From the NCBI GenBank assembly GCA_024743175.1, contig JANSXA010000004.1, positions 332,872 to 396,871 of the forward strand: 64,000 nucleotides of DNA, in the 5' to 3' direction. Source of the DNA: Pseudomonadaceae bacterium. GTDB taxonomy: Bacteria; Pseudomonadota; Gammaproteobacteria; Pseudomonadales; Azotimanducaceae. The position numbers were made by a program, and so were the translations under genes. This document shows positions 27,964 to 36,742 of this stretch, in pieces (the stretch's first letter is position 1; each line of letters opens with the position of its first letter). The notes below the pieces were generated by a model. The model searched no databases and was not told the origin of the DNA. It saw nothing but the letters and a program-made list of their open reading frames with translations.

Positions 27964-29263
27964 CGCTCACAGCTTAAAATCGACACCAGCTTTGCTCCTG
28001 GGGAATGGGCCTTCTCTTAAGCACCTCGACCTGGTGAAAGATACAACTGGTCACCATACGTTTGGCATGAATGCAGCTTACCGCCATTGGGAAAAGATCG
28101 ATTGGTGGCCAACATATTATTCTTGTTTAGATACAGTTGTTGGGGACAGTCACTATTCGGCTATAGAAGCCTTGGTTGTAAACTCTGCATCAAATGGGAT
28201 TCAGAAATTTCTCGTTAGGGAGAATGTTTTTGAGCGGATCCCCAAGGCGCACTTGGGAGTCGTAGATTGTTATGAAGATCTTGTTTCTAACGGACTTTTA
28301 CCTCATTTGCCCGACATAACAACCGGTTCCCATACTCTTTTGTGGGCGCAACTTTTAGGCTATCAAACTATCCTTGTTGCAGGCGTAGACTTGAATTATG
28401 TGGAGCAGCTGGATCAGTCTTCTTTGATTGAAGGCGTTTTGGAAGTAACCGAGGAAGGGCAGAATCCAAACTATTTCTTCGATGACTATCAACGCCCTGG
28501 TGATCGTTACAACATTCCAAATCCGAGGCCCAACTTACATAAATCATCCTGGGTGAACGCCTCCCGTCATGTGCATTTCCCCTCAGTGGTAGTGAATCTA
28601 AACAAAGACTCTGCAGTGGATGTCTTTGTTAAAAATCAGTCGGTATCTTTGTCTTCAATCGGTCCCTTTGTTATTCAATCTGGCGCTAAATCTATCGATT
28701 TACTGAAGCATCTGAACGCGCAGAAAAACATACCGAAGAATTTTTATGAGATTACAGAGGCTAGAGTCCGAGAACTTTGCAGAAGGGATCATTGGTGCAG
28801 GGCACTGGTAGATTACGAATCATCGGATGCAAATGCCATTGCCCTCGTTTTTAATAGTGAATTGGTTAAGTTCAGGTTTGCTTCCTCAGATGAGGTTCAT
28901 TCCGGTTTGGAAAATCCTGAACAGTTGGTTGTGCTTACTGCGGATCAAAGGTTGTTATGTGATTTTCTCGTTTTGTTAACTCAACTGTCTACTGCGCCTC
29001 GGTTGCAGAGAGCAAAGGAAACCGTTGCCAGCATAAGGGATAAGGTCGTGCGACAGTTTGTACCTCGGCGCATTCGTCGGATAAGCTTCTACGAAAACTG
29101 GTTAAACTTTTTATCTTATTACGGGTCAGCGCGTGGTGTTTCGATCCTTCTCCTGAATGGCGGGCTGGCTTATCTCATTGGGTTACCGCAACTAGATTTC
29201 TTCACAGTGTTTGTTGCCTGGGTTCTTTTGAGCTTACTCTTGCCGCTAGCCCACAGGCGATAA
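27944..29263 (+). CDS. GNGPSL-motif protein, glycan-locus partner of GT2
   Basis: About 439 residues from a TTG (27944) overlapping the GT2 gene; another TTG at 27956 is possible. The core (about residues 15-200) starts LLLGNGPSLKHLDL and contains FGMNAAYRHW, PTYYSCLD, TTGSHTLLWAQLLGY and GDRYNIPNP. These recur in the middle of the fusion protein at 36743. The GNGPSLK motif resembles the nucleotide-sugar site of GT42 sialyltransferases and of DUF115 proteins, but the rest is not clearly either. Two hydrophobic segments at the C-terminus suggest membrane anchoring. Activity unknown; a transferase role is inferred from context. Confidence 0.7.
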   Translation: MASKLSSAHSLKSTPALLLGNGPSLKHLDLVKDTTGHHTFGMNAAYRHWEKIDWWPTYYSCLDTVVGDSHYSAIEALVVNSASNGIQKFLVRENVFERIPKAHLGVVDCYEDLVSNGLLPHLPDITTGSHTLLWAQLLGYQTILVAGVDLNYVEQLDQSSLIEGVLEVTEEGQNPNYFFDDYQRPGDRYNIPNPRPNLHKSSWVNASRHVHFPSVVVNLNKDSAVDVFVKNQSVSLSSIGPFVIQSGAKSIDLLKHLNAQKNIPKNFYEITEARVRELCRRDHWCRALVDYESSDANAIALVFNSELVKFRFASSDEVHSGLENPEQLVVLTADQRLLCDFLVLLTQLSTAPRLQRAKETVASIRDKVVRQFVPRRIRRISFYENWLNFLSYYGSARGVSILLLNGGLAYLIGLPQLDFFTVFVAWVLLSLLLPLAHRR

Positions 29264-29268
29264 CAGAC

Positions 29269-30390
29269 ATGTTGGTCGACAAAGATCATGCTCCAGTTAG
29301 GGTACTTATAGTTTCTGTCACCGCGCGGGATTCCGCGAGTGCCACAGGTCAGCTGATACAGACCTTATTCGAAACGCTTGAGCCGATTGAGACTTTATCT
29401 CTGTACGCTGGCTACCCGTCGGTGAACCAGCAGTATCGGCAGGTTCTGTTCAAACGCAATCGTTTGTTTTCTGCTTATCAGGCAATCAAAGAGTTTAATC
29501 CGGATGTTGTCTACGTTAGACCGTCACTGAAACCGCTCAGTTTTAACTTCTTCGCTTTGTTCGTGATTCTTACCCTTAGTTCAAGGATAGTACTTCACAT
29601 AATGGACGATGAGTCGAATGACACAACAAATGGTGGCTTTCTCAGTCGCTTTAGCTTTTCACTTTATCTGCGTTGGCTGATACATCGGTCAGACAAGATA
29701 TTCACTATTTCGCCTGGAATGAGCGCTGCATTTTTTGAACGCTATGGCTGTGATTCTCAACCCTTATCCAACATCTTAAGACCTGGCCTTCCCGTCGGAA
29801 AAAGAATCTTTAAGCAAAATGAAAAGATAAAGATTGGGTATTTTGGTTCATTGGACATTCGGATGAACCTGCGTTGTGTGGAAGAGACCTGCGCTACTTT
29901 AGATAAGTTAAACTCGATTGGTTATTCGATCAGTTTGGACGTCTTTACACGTCCAATGTATCTGGAGTGGGCCAACTCAAATCTTTGCTTCGAAAATACA
30001 AGTTTTCATTCTTATGTCCCATCGGAGAAGTATTTTGAAATTTTACGTACCTATGATGTGCTGCTGATTGCTTACAATTTTGATCCGGTCAGCATTGAGT
30101 ATTGCAGATTTTCTATAGCGAATAAGCTCGCGGACTATTTAGGCGCTGGTGTTCCAATACTGGTCGTGGGACCTGATGCGATCGAAACGGTGGCGCATTG
30201 TAAGCAGAATGAAATTGGCACGACAATTTCAAGCGGGTATTCGATGTTAGAACGCGACATCTCCAGGTATTTGGAAAGATTGCAGGCTGGCGGAGCCTCT
30301 CAGTCTGGGATGTGGGAACGGCACAATCGAGCATTGGGACTAAAGTCTGCAATGGATGCGTGGCACTCCGCCTTCAGAGCGGTTGATTGA
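29269..30390 (+). CDS. GT4-like glycosyltransferase
   Basis: 373 residues, GT-B type. N-terminal VRVLIVSVTARDSASATGQL, central LRWLIHRSDKIFTISPGM and the second Rossmann half beginning KIKIGYFGSLDIR, ending SIANKLADYLGAGVPILVVG. The usual E-x7-E is weak, reading SIANKLADYLGAG, as in several divergent GT4 enzymes. It begins five bases after the GNGPSL gene, forming a three-gene plus-strand operon with GT2. Confidence 0.78.
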   Translation: MLVDKDHAPVRVLIVSVTARDSASATGQLIQTLFETLEPIETLSLYAGYPSVNQQYRQVLFKRNRLFSAYQAIKEFNPDVVYVRPSLKPLSFNFFALFVILTLSSRIVLHIMDDESNDTTNGGFLSRFSFSLYLRWLIHRSDKIFTISPGMSAAFFERYGCDSQPLSNILRPGLPVGKRIFKQNEKIKIGYFGSLDIRMNLRCVEETCATLDKLNSIGYSISLDVFTRPMYLEWANSNLCFENTSFHSYVPSEKYFEILRTYDVLLIAYNFDPVSIEYCRFSIANKLADYLGAGVPILVVGPDAIETVAHCKQNEIGTTISSGYSMLERDISRYLERLQAGGASQSGMWERHNRALGLKSAMDAWHSAFRAVD

Positions 30391-30508
30391 TGTTAGATGT
30401 AGAAAGCTTCGAGCGTACTGGTCCGCGTTTGTTGCGGACTGCTTAGCGCAAACGCTGTTTTGAGTTTCCGGATAAATCTGCGGAAGCCTGTACTTCATAT
30501 CCGAAATT

Positions 30509-31249
30509 TCAGTTTGGATCGTGCAACCTGGCGCCAATAGCTCCATCAATTGCAATAGTGGCGCCGTTAATGAAGCCTGCCTTCTGTTCAGCCAGAAATA
30601 ATGCTAACTCAGCAACTTCGTTAGGCTCTCCTATTCGATTCATAGGATGGAAGCTGCCTAGTCTTTCGATAGACTGGGGCGATTCCGAAAATCCTGATTG
30701 CAGCATTGGCGTATTGATTGCGGCTGGCTCAATCAGGTTAACTCGAATTGAATCTCCCAGTTCGACGGCCAAGGCTTGAGTAAACCCGCGTAAAGCTGCT
30801 TTAGAGGTAGCGTATGCAGTGAAGCCGGCCTTTGTTGCTTTTGCATGGATACTGCCAATGTTGATGACGCTACCTTCGTTTGATATCAATTCTTGAAGAA
30901 CCAGCTGCGTGATTCTCACTGCGGCGAACACGTTGATTTCGAAAGTGTCTCGCCAGTCTGCTTGGGTCAAGTCGTCAAAATTGCCAAGTCGTTGGAGTGC
31001 CGCGTTGTTCACCACTGCGTGGATGCCTGCCGAATAGCGGGCGCAGATGGAACTTAACTTGTCGATGAAGTCTGCCGCATCAAAATCACTGAGGTCTAGT
31101 GTGATAGATTCCTTCGGATATTCAGCTGTGCGTTGGTCAATACCGATGACCAAATAGCCGCTTTCTTCAAACTTTCTGCAGATGGCCTGGCCAATGCCGC
31201 CGCTGCTACCGGTTATGATTGCTGCTTTACGACTATCGTTTGGGTTCAC
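30509..31249 (-). CDS. Short-chain dehydrogenase/reductase
   Basis: 246-residue NAD(P)-dependent SDR. Cofactor motif TGSSGGIGQ (about residues 14-22), catalytic Ser in NIGSIHAK, catalytic YATSK, and C-terminal GFINGATIAIDGAI. It starts inside the last codon of the 2-hydroxyacid dehydrogenase gene (four-base overlap), the end of a minus-strand operon running from gmd. Probably makes or reduces a sugar or sugar-acid intermediate of the glycan; substrate unknown. Confidence 0.85.
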   Translation of the reverse strand: MNPNDSRKAAIITGSSGGIGQAICRKFEESGYLVIGIDQRTAEYPKESITLDLSDFDAADFIDKLSSICARYSAGIHAVVNNAALQRLGNFDDLTQADWRDTFEINVFAAVRITQLVLQELISNEGSVINIGSIHAKATKAGFTAYATSKAALRGFTQALAVELGDSIRVNLIEPAAINTPMLQSGFSESPQSIERLGSFHPMNRIGEPNEVAELALFLAEQKAGFINGATIAIDGAIGARLHDPN

Positions 31250-32169
31250 CTGGATAGCATATCGTGAAGCAGGCTCATTGCGCGTTCATTCGTGGCCTGC
31301 ACGGCTTCTTTGGTGTTGGAAGCGTTGTGACTTCCCAGAACTGTCTGGTCTGATAAAGCGAACGGTGAGGCAGTATCCAGCGGCTCATTCTCGAATACGT
31401 CCAGTGCACAACCGGCAATGTGACCATCCTGCATTGATCTCAACAGCGCACGTTCATCAATAAGCGGTCCTCGAGATACGTTGATTAGATAAGCGCCCGG
31501 TTTCATATGAGAGATAGCGTCACTGTTAACTAAATGTTGGTTTGATTCAGTCAATGCGCAAGCGAGAAACAGGAAATCACAGCGCCCTAAATCCTCAGGC
31601 CAATTGCGAATTTCGCTTCCTTCGAGTGCTTCTACAAAAGGATCGTAGCCAATAGTTGAGACGCCCGAGGTGTGCAGTCTGGCGATAATTGACTTTCCGA
31701 TGTTACCCAATCCTACAACACCCGCGGTTTTTCCTCTCAGGCTCATACCCTGAGGCTTTATCCACTGACCTGCACGGACCGACTTGTCGATCTGGGTAAT
31801 TTTTCTAACCAGGTTGATCAGGTAACCATAGGCGAGGTCGGCCACTTCATCTGAAAACATGCCAGGTGTATTGGCGAACTGCAATCCGAACTCTTCTACG
31901 GCGTGCAAATCAATATTGTCTACGCCGATTCCCCATTTGACAATTGCACGTAACTTCCCGCCCCGTGCCGCCTGAATCACTGTCCTGGATGCAGGGTCAT
32001 CGCCTGCAATCCAACCATCGTATTCGGGTAAAAGCTCGAGCAATTCCTGTTCCGTGAGAGTTTGAATTACCTCGGCTTCGGTTGCCTGCATGTCAAACTT
32101 TTGCGCGAGTTCGTTAATTTGTTCTGGCTCTTTAAGCATTGGGGGACATGTGATCAGGATTTTGTTCAT
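31246..32169 (-). CDS. D-2-hydroxyacid dehydrogenase (phosphoglycerate dehydrogenase-like)
   Basis: About 307 residues from the ATG at 32169 (MNKILITCPPML), which overlaps the stop of the preceding gene as ATGA; the longer frame to 32217 is rejected. NAD-binding motif VVGLGNIGKSI, catalytic Arg in NVSRGP, Glu in ENEPL and His in GSHNAS are present. It lacks the regulatory ACT domain of true SerA. Embedded between a cytidylyltransferase and an SDR in a glycan operon, it likely acts on a sugar-derived hydroxyacid rather than in serine synthesis. Confidence 0.85.
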   Translation of the reverse strand: MNKILITCPPMLKEPEQINELAQKFDMQATEAEVIQTLTEQELLELLPEYDGWIAGDDPASRTVIQAARGGKLRAIVKWGIGVDNIDLHAVEEFGLQFANTPGMFSDEVADLAYGYLINLVRKITQIDKSVRAGQWIKPQGMSLRGKTAGVVGLGNIGKSIIARLHTSGVSTIGYDPFVEALEGSEIRNWPEDLGRCDFLFLACALTESNQHLVNSDAISHMKPGAYLINVSRGPLIDERALLRSMQDGHIAGCALDVFENEPLDTASPFALSDQTVLGSHNASNTKEAVQATNERAMSLLHDMLSR

Positions 32170-32852
32170 AGTTGTGTGTCCGAGAAATTGTTCGCAATAG
32201 CGTTTGCCAAGTCCCAATCTGAAGGCTCGTCTATGTCGATAGATTCTATTTTTGGGGTTTCAAATAGAATCGGGTGGTTTCCAATTCGAGCCTTTGTCGA
32301 TGCGAAACTATCCCGTGTGAAAATATAAAGGCACGAATTCTCTTCAAACCAAGGCTCGAGATCTTGAGTCCTGAGCAACTTATTGGGATCGTGATTAACA
32401 GGCTTACCTTCGGCGGTATAGAAGCGAGTTTGAAACTTGTTGACCGAGAACAATGAGTCAGACGTTGGACTAGAATCGAATTGATCTATCGCAGCTTGTA
32501 TTGTGGCTTTGGTGATAAACGGGTTGGTCACATGAGTCATTAAGTACCGATCGGATTCTTTTGCTGCGATGTCGTCTTCAATAATAAGGTTCATACTGAC
32601 GAGATCACCGATAAGCTCAGGTTTACGGTTTCTTATCGTCACACGATCGTACTTGATACTTTCCAGGTCCAACCCCGCCTCCATAAGCTGGTTGGACGCA
32701 TCCGTGTTTATCACGACTTCATCAATACTCGGGACATCAAGCAAAGTATCTAACATCCACAAAAAAAGTGGTTTCCCACCTAGCACACGAAAGTTCTTGC
32801 CTGGAACTCGCTCGCTGTTAGCTTTCATTGGTAACAGTGCAGTGTATTTCAT
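32166..32852 (-). CDS. Acylneuraminate cytidylyltransferase-like (CMP-sugar synthetase)
   Basis: 228 residues. The N-terminal signature LLPMKANSERVPGKNFRVLG is the CTP site of NeuA/KdsB-type enzymes, followed by EVVINTDAS. These activate nonulosonic acids, Kdo or related acids as CMP-sugars. No NeuB or NeuC homologue lies in the window, so the substrate acid is unknown. Coupled to the downstream dehydrogenase by an ATGA overlap. Confidence 0.82.
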   Translation of the reverse strand: MKYTALLPMKANSERVPGKNFRVLGGKPLFLWMLDTLLDVPSIDEVVINTDASNQLMEAGLDLESIKYDRVTIRNRKPELIGDLVSMNLIIEDDIAAKESDRYLMTHVTNPFITKATIQAAIDQFDSSPTSDSLFSVNKFQTRFYTAEGKPVNHDPNKLLRTQDLEPWFEENSCLYIFTRDSFASTKARIGNHPILFETPKIESIDIDEPSDWDLANAIANNFSDTQL

Positions 32853-32860
32853 TGAGTCTT

Positions 32861-33751
32861 TTAGCCTCCGGGGTAAAAATATCTTCTCTTTTTCTCAGCA
32901 GTCAGCTTACGTGAGCTGTGAGAGCCGGAAAAGCTGCCCCAGTATTGGCAACATCTGAATCTTATTATGTTGGCTATCTCCTGCAGGAACACTCCTTTCC
33001 GGACGGCGATGCTGCTGTCGTACAAAACACTCGTCACGATGCAATTTATCAAATCTCTTTTTGACATATGCAGGTGTGGATCAATTTGTTGGAGCGCTAA
33101 TGCCTCTCTTTCATATCGCCATCGAACCTGAGCCCATGTTTCATTGTGGATATGATAAACAGCTGCATTGTCTGCGTAGTCAATTTTTTCCCCGGCAGCG
33201 ATCAATCTCTTACCCAGGTGCATGTCTTCCAGCCCGGTGAGGTGTTCATCGAACGGATAGTGTTGCCAAACTGATTTGAGGAGGGCGGCATTGGCGTTGT
33301 TAACAAAATAGGGTTGTTGAGGCGTACGACTGATCGGATCAAAGTATTTTGCAAACACCTGTTTTTCGCTGAAGCGCGTTGTATCCCTACCCACCTGATT
33401 GCCATAGCAATAGGACACCCCTTCAGTTTTTAGGGGAGCCACTATGTTTTTTAGCCAGTCGGTACTGCAGGGTACGCAGTGTCCGCTGACAAAAACTAAA
33501 TAGTCGCCGCGTGCGTTTTCACATCCCAGGTTGAGCGAGCGCCCAAATGTAAATTCCTCTTTTGGGATATGTACGACATTGCAATCGTGCTTTTCGGCGA
33601 TCCGGAGAGTGTCATCGGTTGAACCTGAATCAACAATTACAATTTCTGCGCGCATACTTTCAAGGTGCTGTGCACGAACTGCGGTTAAAAGTTCGTCGAG
33701 GTATGCTTGTTCGTTGTAGGTTCTAACAACTACAGAGATATCTGGCTTCAT
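32861..33751 (-). CDS. GT2-family glycosyltransferase
   Basis: 296-residue GT-A enzyme. MKPDISVVVRTYNEQAYLDE, VIVDSGSTDDTL and a conserved LGCENARGDYLVFVSGHCVP are seen in rhamnosyltransferase-like GT2 proteins; the acceptor region has LTGLEDMHLGKRLI. Lies eight bases before the cytidylyltransferase gene and nine after fcl, within one minus-strand operon. Sugar specificity unknown. Confidence 0.87.
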   Translation of the reverse strand: MKPDISVVVRTYNEQAYLDELLTAVRAQHLESMRAEIVIVDSGSTDDTLRIAEKHDCNVVHIPKEEFTFGRSLNLGCENARGDYLVFVSGHCVPCSTDWLKNIVAPLKTEGVSYCYGNQVGRDTTRFSEKQVFAKYFDPISRTPQQPYFVNNANAALLKSVWQHYPFDEHLTGLEDMHLGKRLIAAGEKIDYADNAAVYHIHNETWAQVRWRYEREALALQQIDPHLHMSKRDLINCIVTSVLYDSSIAVRKGVFLQEIANIIRFRCCQYWGSFSGSHSSRKLTAEKKRRYFYPGG

Positions 33752-33760
33752 AATACCTTG

Positions 33761-34726
33761 CTAGAGTCTCAGAGAGCCGGAGTTATCCTGGAACCATCTA
33801 TAAGTTTCCGCCAAACCGGTTTCCAGTTTCACCTCTGGGTGCCACCCAAGTTGGTTGATTTTACTGGTATCTAAAAGTTTGCGCGGTGTTCCATCCGGCA
33901 TGTCCGTATTGAAAACGGTTTTTCCCTGATAGCCGACACAGGTCTTTATCATTTCTGCCAAAGCCGCAATGGTCAAATCCTGACCGGTACCAACGTTCAG
34001 GTGAGACAACTGGGGGTTAGTAACCTCCATGTACTTGTGCTTAGGCAAACCTAGCGTAAACAGAACTGCGTTTGCTAAATCGTTAACGTGCAAAAATTCT
34101 CTTCTCGCCTTTCCTGTTCCCCAAATCTCCACCTGTTCGGCATGATTTTCTTTAGCTTCGTGGAACTTACGCATTAGTGCGGGAATAACATGGCTATGTT
34201 CGGGGTGGAAATTGTCGCCCGGTCCGTACAGGTTGGTGGGCATCAGGGAACGGTAGTCGCAGTCGAATTGGCGATTGTAGCTTTCACATAGCTTTATACC
34301 TGCTATTTTTGCAATCGCGTAAGCTTCATTGGTGAGCTCCAGAGTTCCGGTTAACAGAGCCGACTCTTGGAGTGGTTGCGGAGCCATTTTCGGGTAGATG
34401 CAACTGCTTCCGAGAAAGATTATTTTTTCAACATCTGCAAGATAACTCTGGTGAACAAGATTGGCTTCGATCATCAGGTTCTCATAGATAAATTCTGCAG
34501 GTAAGGTGTTATTTGCGTGAATACCGCCTACTTTGGCTGCCGCGATAATGACAATATCGGGCTTTGTTTTGCCTAGAAATGCACGTACCTCATTTTGCTG
34601 TGTGCAATCTAGTTCCTTTCTGCTCGCCGCAAGGACACGCTCCACTCCGGCGTTGGTTAATGCTCTCTTGATTGCTGAACCCACCATGCCTCTGTCTCCA
34701 GCGACAAATATTTTTTTGTCTAGCAT
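33761..34726 (-). CDS. fcl: GDP-L-fucose synthase
   Basis: 321-residue epimerase-reductase converting GDP-4-keto-6-deoxymannose to GDP-L-fucose. Motifs: [30 protein letters not shown], catalytic [13 protein letters not shown], and [20 protein letters not shown]. Its start overlaps the gmd stop by one base. The pair identifies L-fucose, or a derivative, as a glycan component. Confidence 0.96.
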   Translation of the reverse strand: MLDKKIFVAGDRGMVGSAIKRALTNAGVERVLAASRKELDCTQQNEVRAFLGKTKPDIVIIAAAKVGGIHANNTLPAEFIYENLMIEANLVHQSYLADVEKIIFLGSSCIYPKMAPQPLQESALLTGTLELTNEAYAIAKIAGIKLCESYNRQFDCDYRSLMPTNLYGPGDNFHPEHSHVIPALMRKFHEAKENHAEQVEIWGTGKARREFLHVNDLANAVLFTLGLPKHKYMEVTNPQLSHLNVGTGQDLTIAALAEMIKTCVGYQGKTVFNTDMPDGTPRKLLDTSKINQLGWHPEVKLETGLAETYRWFQDNSGSLRL

Positions 34727-35859
34727 CAGGTCTCCATGGATGGAACGTATGTGTAGCCGTGTTGCTGGATGATTAGGTCCTTTTTAGCGAGTTCGAGGTC
34801 GTTATCAACCATTTCGTTGACGAGCTCATCCAGCGTGGTTCTTGGCTGCCACGAGAGCTTGGCTTTGGCTTTTGCAGGATCGCCCAGCAGGGTACTAACC
34901 TCTGTCGGGCGGTAATAGCGGGGGTCCACACGAACAATTATGTCACCGGGTTTGAGTTGCTCAATGCTGCTTGTCTTGACTCTTGCATATTCTTCTTCGT
35001 CGGCGCCAATCCATTCTAAAGTTATGCCAAGCCTTTCAGCTGTCTTATTGACGAAGTCTCTAACTGAACATTGCACGCCTGTTGCGATGACATAATCATC
35101 AGGCTCATTTTGTTGCAACATGAGCCACTGCATTTCAATGTAGTCACGCGCATGACCCCAGTCCCGCAGGCTATCCAGATTGCCCAAGTAGAGGCATGGC
35201 TCCAAACCGAGGCTAATGCGGGCAAGTGCCCTTGTGATCTTCCTTGTAACAAAGGTTTCACCACGCATGGGGCTTTCATGATTAAACAGTATGCCGTTGC
35301 ATGCATAAATCCCATAAGCTTCGCGGTAGTTTACAGTTATCCAATAGGCGTACAGTTTGGCGACAGCGTATGGCGAGCGAGGGTAAAAGGGAGTTGTTTC
35401 TTTCTGTGGGGTTTCCTGAACCAAACCGTATAGTTCAGAAGAAGAAGCCTGATAAAAACGTGTCTTTTGGGTCAATCCTGCAACGCGTATTGCCTCTAAG
35501 ACTCGAAGGGCGCCTAGACCTGTAACATTAGCTGTATATTCCGGGAGTTCAAACGAGACTGCTACGTGGCTCTGAGCGGCTAGGTTATAGATTTCATCGG
35601 GCTGAATTTTTTCTACCAGTTGAATGAGATTTGAACTGTCGACGAGGTCCGAGTAGTGCAATATGAAATTGCGGTTTTCTTCGTGCGGGTCTTCGTACAA
35701 CGGATCCAGCCTTGAAGTGTTAAGCGAAGAGGCCCGACGTTTGGTCCCGTGCACTTCATAGCCTTTATCTAACAGAAATTTTGCTAGATACGCGCCGTCC
35801 TGGCCTGTTGTACCCGTAATTAGAGCCTTTTTTTGCAACTTCGATCCGCCATGAAACAA
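34726..35859 (-). CDS. gmd: GDP-mannose 4,6-dehydratase
   Basis: 377-residue SDR-superfamily dehydratase making GDP-4-keto-6-deoxymannose. [50 protein letters not shown] and [19 protein letters not shown] are diagnostic. First gene of the minus-strand operon gmd-fcl-GT2-cytidylyltransferase-dehydrogenase-SDR; GDP-mannose would come from manC. Confidence 0.97.
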   Translation of the reverse strand: MFHGGSKLQKKALITGTTGQDGAYLAKFLLDKGYEVHGTKRRASSLNTSRLDPLYEDPHEENRNFILHYSDLVDSSNLIQLVEKIQPDEIYNLAAQSHVAVSFELPEYTANVTGLGALRVLEAIRVAGLTQKTRFYQASSSELYGLVQETPQKETTPFYPRSPYAVAKLYAYWITVNYREAYGIYACNGILFNHESPMRGETFVTRKITRALARISLGLEPCLYLGNLDSLRDWGHARDYIEMQWLMLQQNEPDDYVIATGVQCSVRDFVNKTAERLGITLEWIGADEEEYARVKTSSIEQLKPGDIIVRVDPRYYRPTEVSTLLGDPAKAKAKLSWQPRTTLDELVNEMVDNDLELAKKDLIIQQHGYTYVPSMET

Positions 35860-36085
35860 GGAGGGGCAGTCTAATCGAAATAACGAACAAATCTAAGTGT
35901 TGATCATTTCTGAGATATTTTTACTTAGTCTGGCTTTCAGAACGGCTAACAGCGAGAATAAACAGCTTCGAGGAGCCGAGGTCCAGGAGTTGTGATTTCA
36001 CCTTCATTCTTAGTTTTCTTCGATACGCCGCGAATCAACTTTCGAAAGCGGACTGGGGTTACTTTTTGCGGTTCGGAGAAAACTA

Positions 36086-36739
36086 TTGCTCGAGATTGTT
36101 CCCAAACGAATTGTGTTTGAATATTTGGAATCTGCTAACCTGGACCCAAATGATATAAGTTTGCCAACGATCCAGGCTGCGGGAATTTCAGCCTGCACCG
36201 CTGGGACAGAAATGTCGCGGATTGCTGAAGTTGTATCTGGTGAACCAATAATCTTGGAGACTTTTGACTTAGGTAATGAGTTTTTAACATTAGACCTTAA
36301 GGAATCATCACCACGGTTAAAGCCCTTTAATCGAGGGCGTAAGCACTCCTCATTTGCCTCAGACTCACCTGTCAATTTGCTGGTGTCGTGTGGTCAATTT
36401 GACAGCATTGACAATGCTGGCCTGACAAACGCGTTAGAAAGAATGTTAAGTTTTGTCCGCCCTGGAGGCTTGATGTTTCATGGTATAACGCTATACGTAG
36501 AAGATTCACCTTCAGCATATTGGCTTGAACGGGTCGCGGAGCTGCGTGCCTTCGCGGATCGAAAAAACTGTGCTTTAGCAGGCCAGGATGAGGTTGGTGA
36601 CCTAACTATCTCGATGAGTCACGCAACGCTATCTGATAGGGCGATGTTTAGCTTGTATCGCGACTCCAAAGCCATGAAAAACCTGCGAATTAGTGCACAA
36701 GCGGTAGCATTGATCATTGGATATCGGAGAATAGCCTGA
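36086..36739 (+). CDS. Unrecognised protein with weak methyltransferase-like C-terminal half
   Basis: 217 residues from a TTG supported by GGAG at 36075-36078. Not a recognised family. The only suggestive part is ALERMLSFVRPGGLMFHGIT, which resembles strand 5 of class I methyltransferases, but no SAM-binding glycine motif is present. The frame stays open upstream to 36014 without a better start, so a truncated gene is possible. It ends three bases before the giant fusion gene and is presumably co-transcribed. Confidence 0.55.
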   Translation: MLEIVPKRIVFEYLESANLDPNDISLPTIQAAGISACTAGTEMSRIAEVVSGEPIILETFDLGNEFLTLDLKESSPRLKPFNRGRKHSSFASDSPVNLLVSCGQFDSIDNAGLTNALERMLSFVRPGGLMFHGITLYVEDSPSAYWLERVAELRAFADRKNCALAGQDEVGDLTISMSHATLSDRAMFSLYRDSKAMKNLRISAQAVALIIGYRRIA

Positions 36740-36742
36740 ATC

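Noticed and set aside
27944..29263. Calling this gene a sialyltransferase (GT42)
   Set aside because: Only the GNGPSLK motif fits; the remaining conserved blocks do not obviously match GT42, and NeuB/NeuC are absent.
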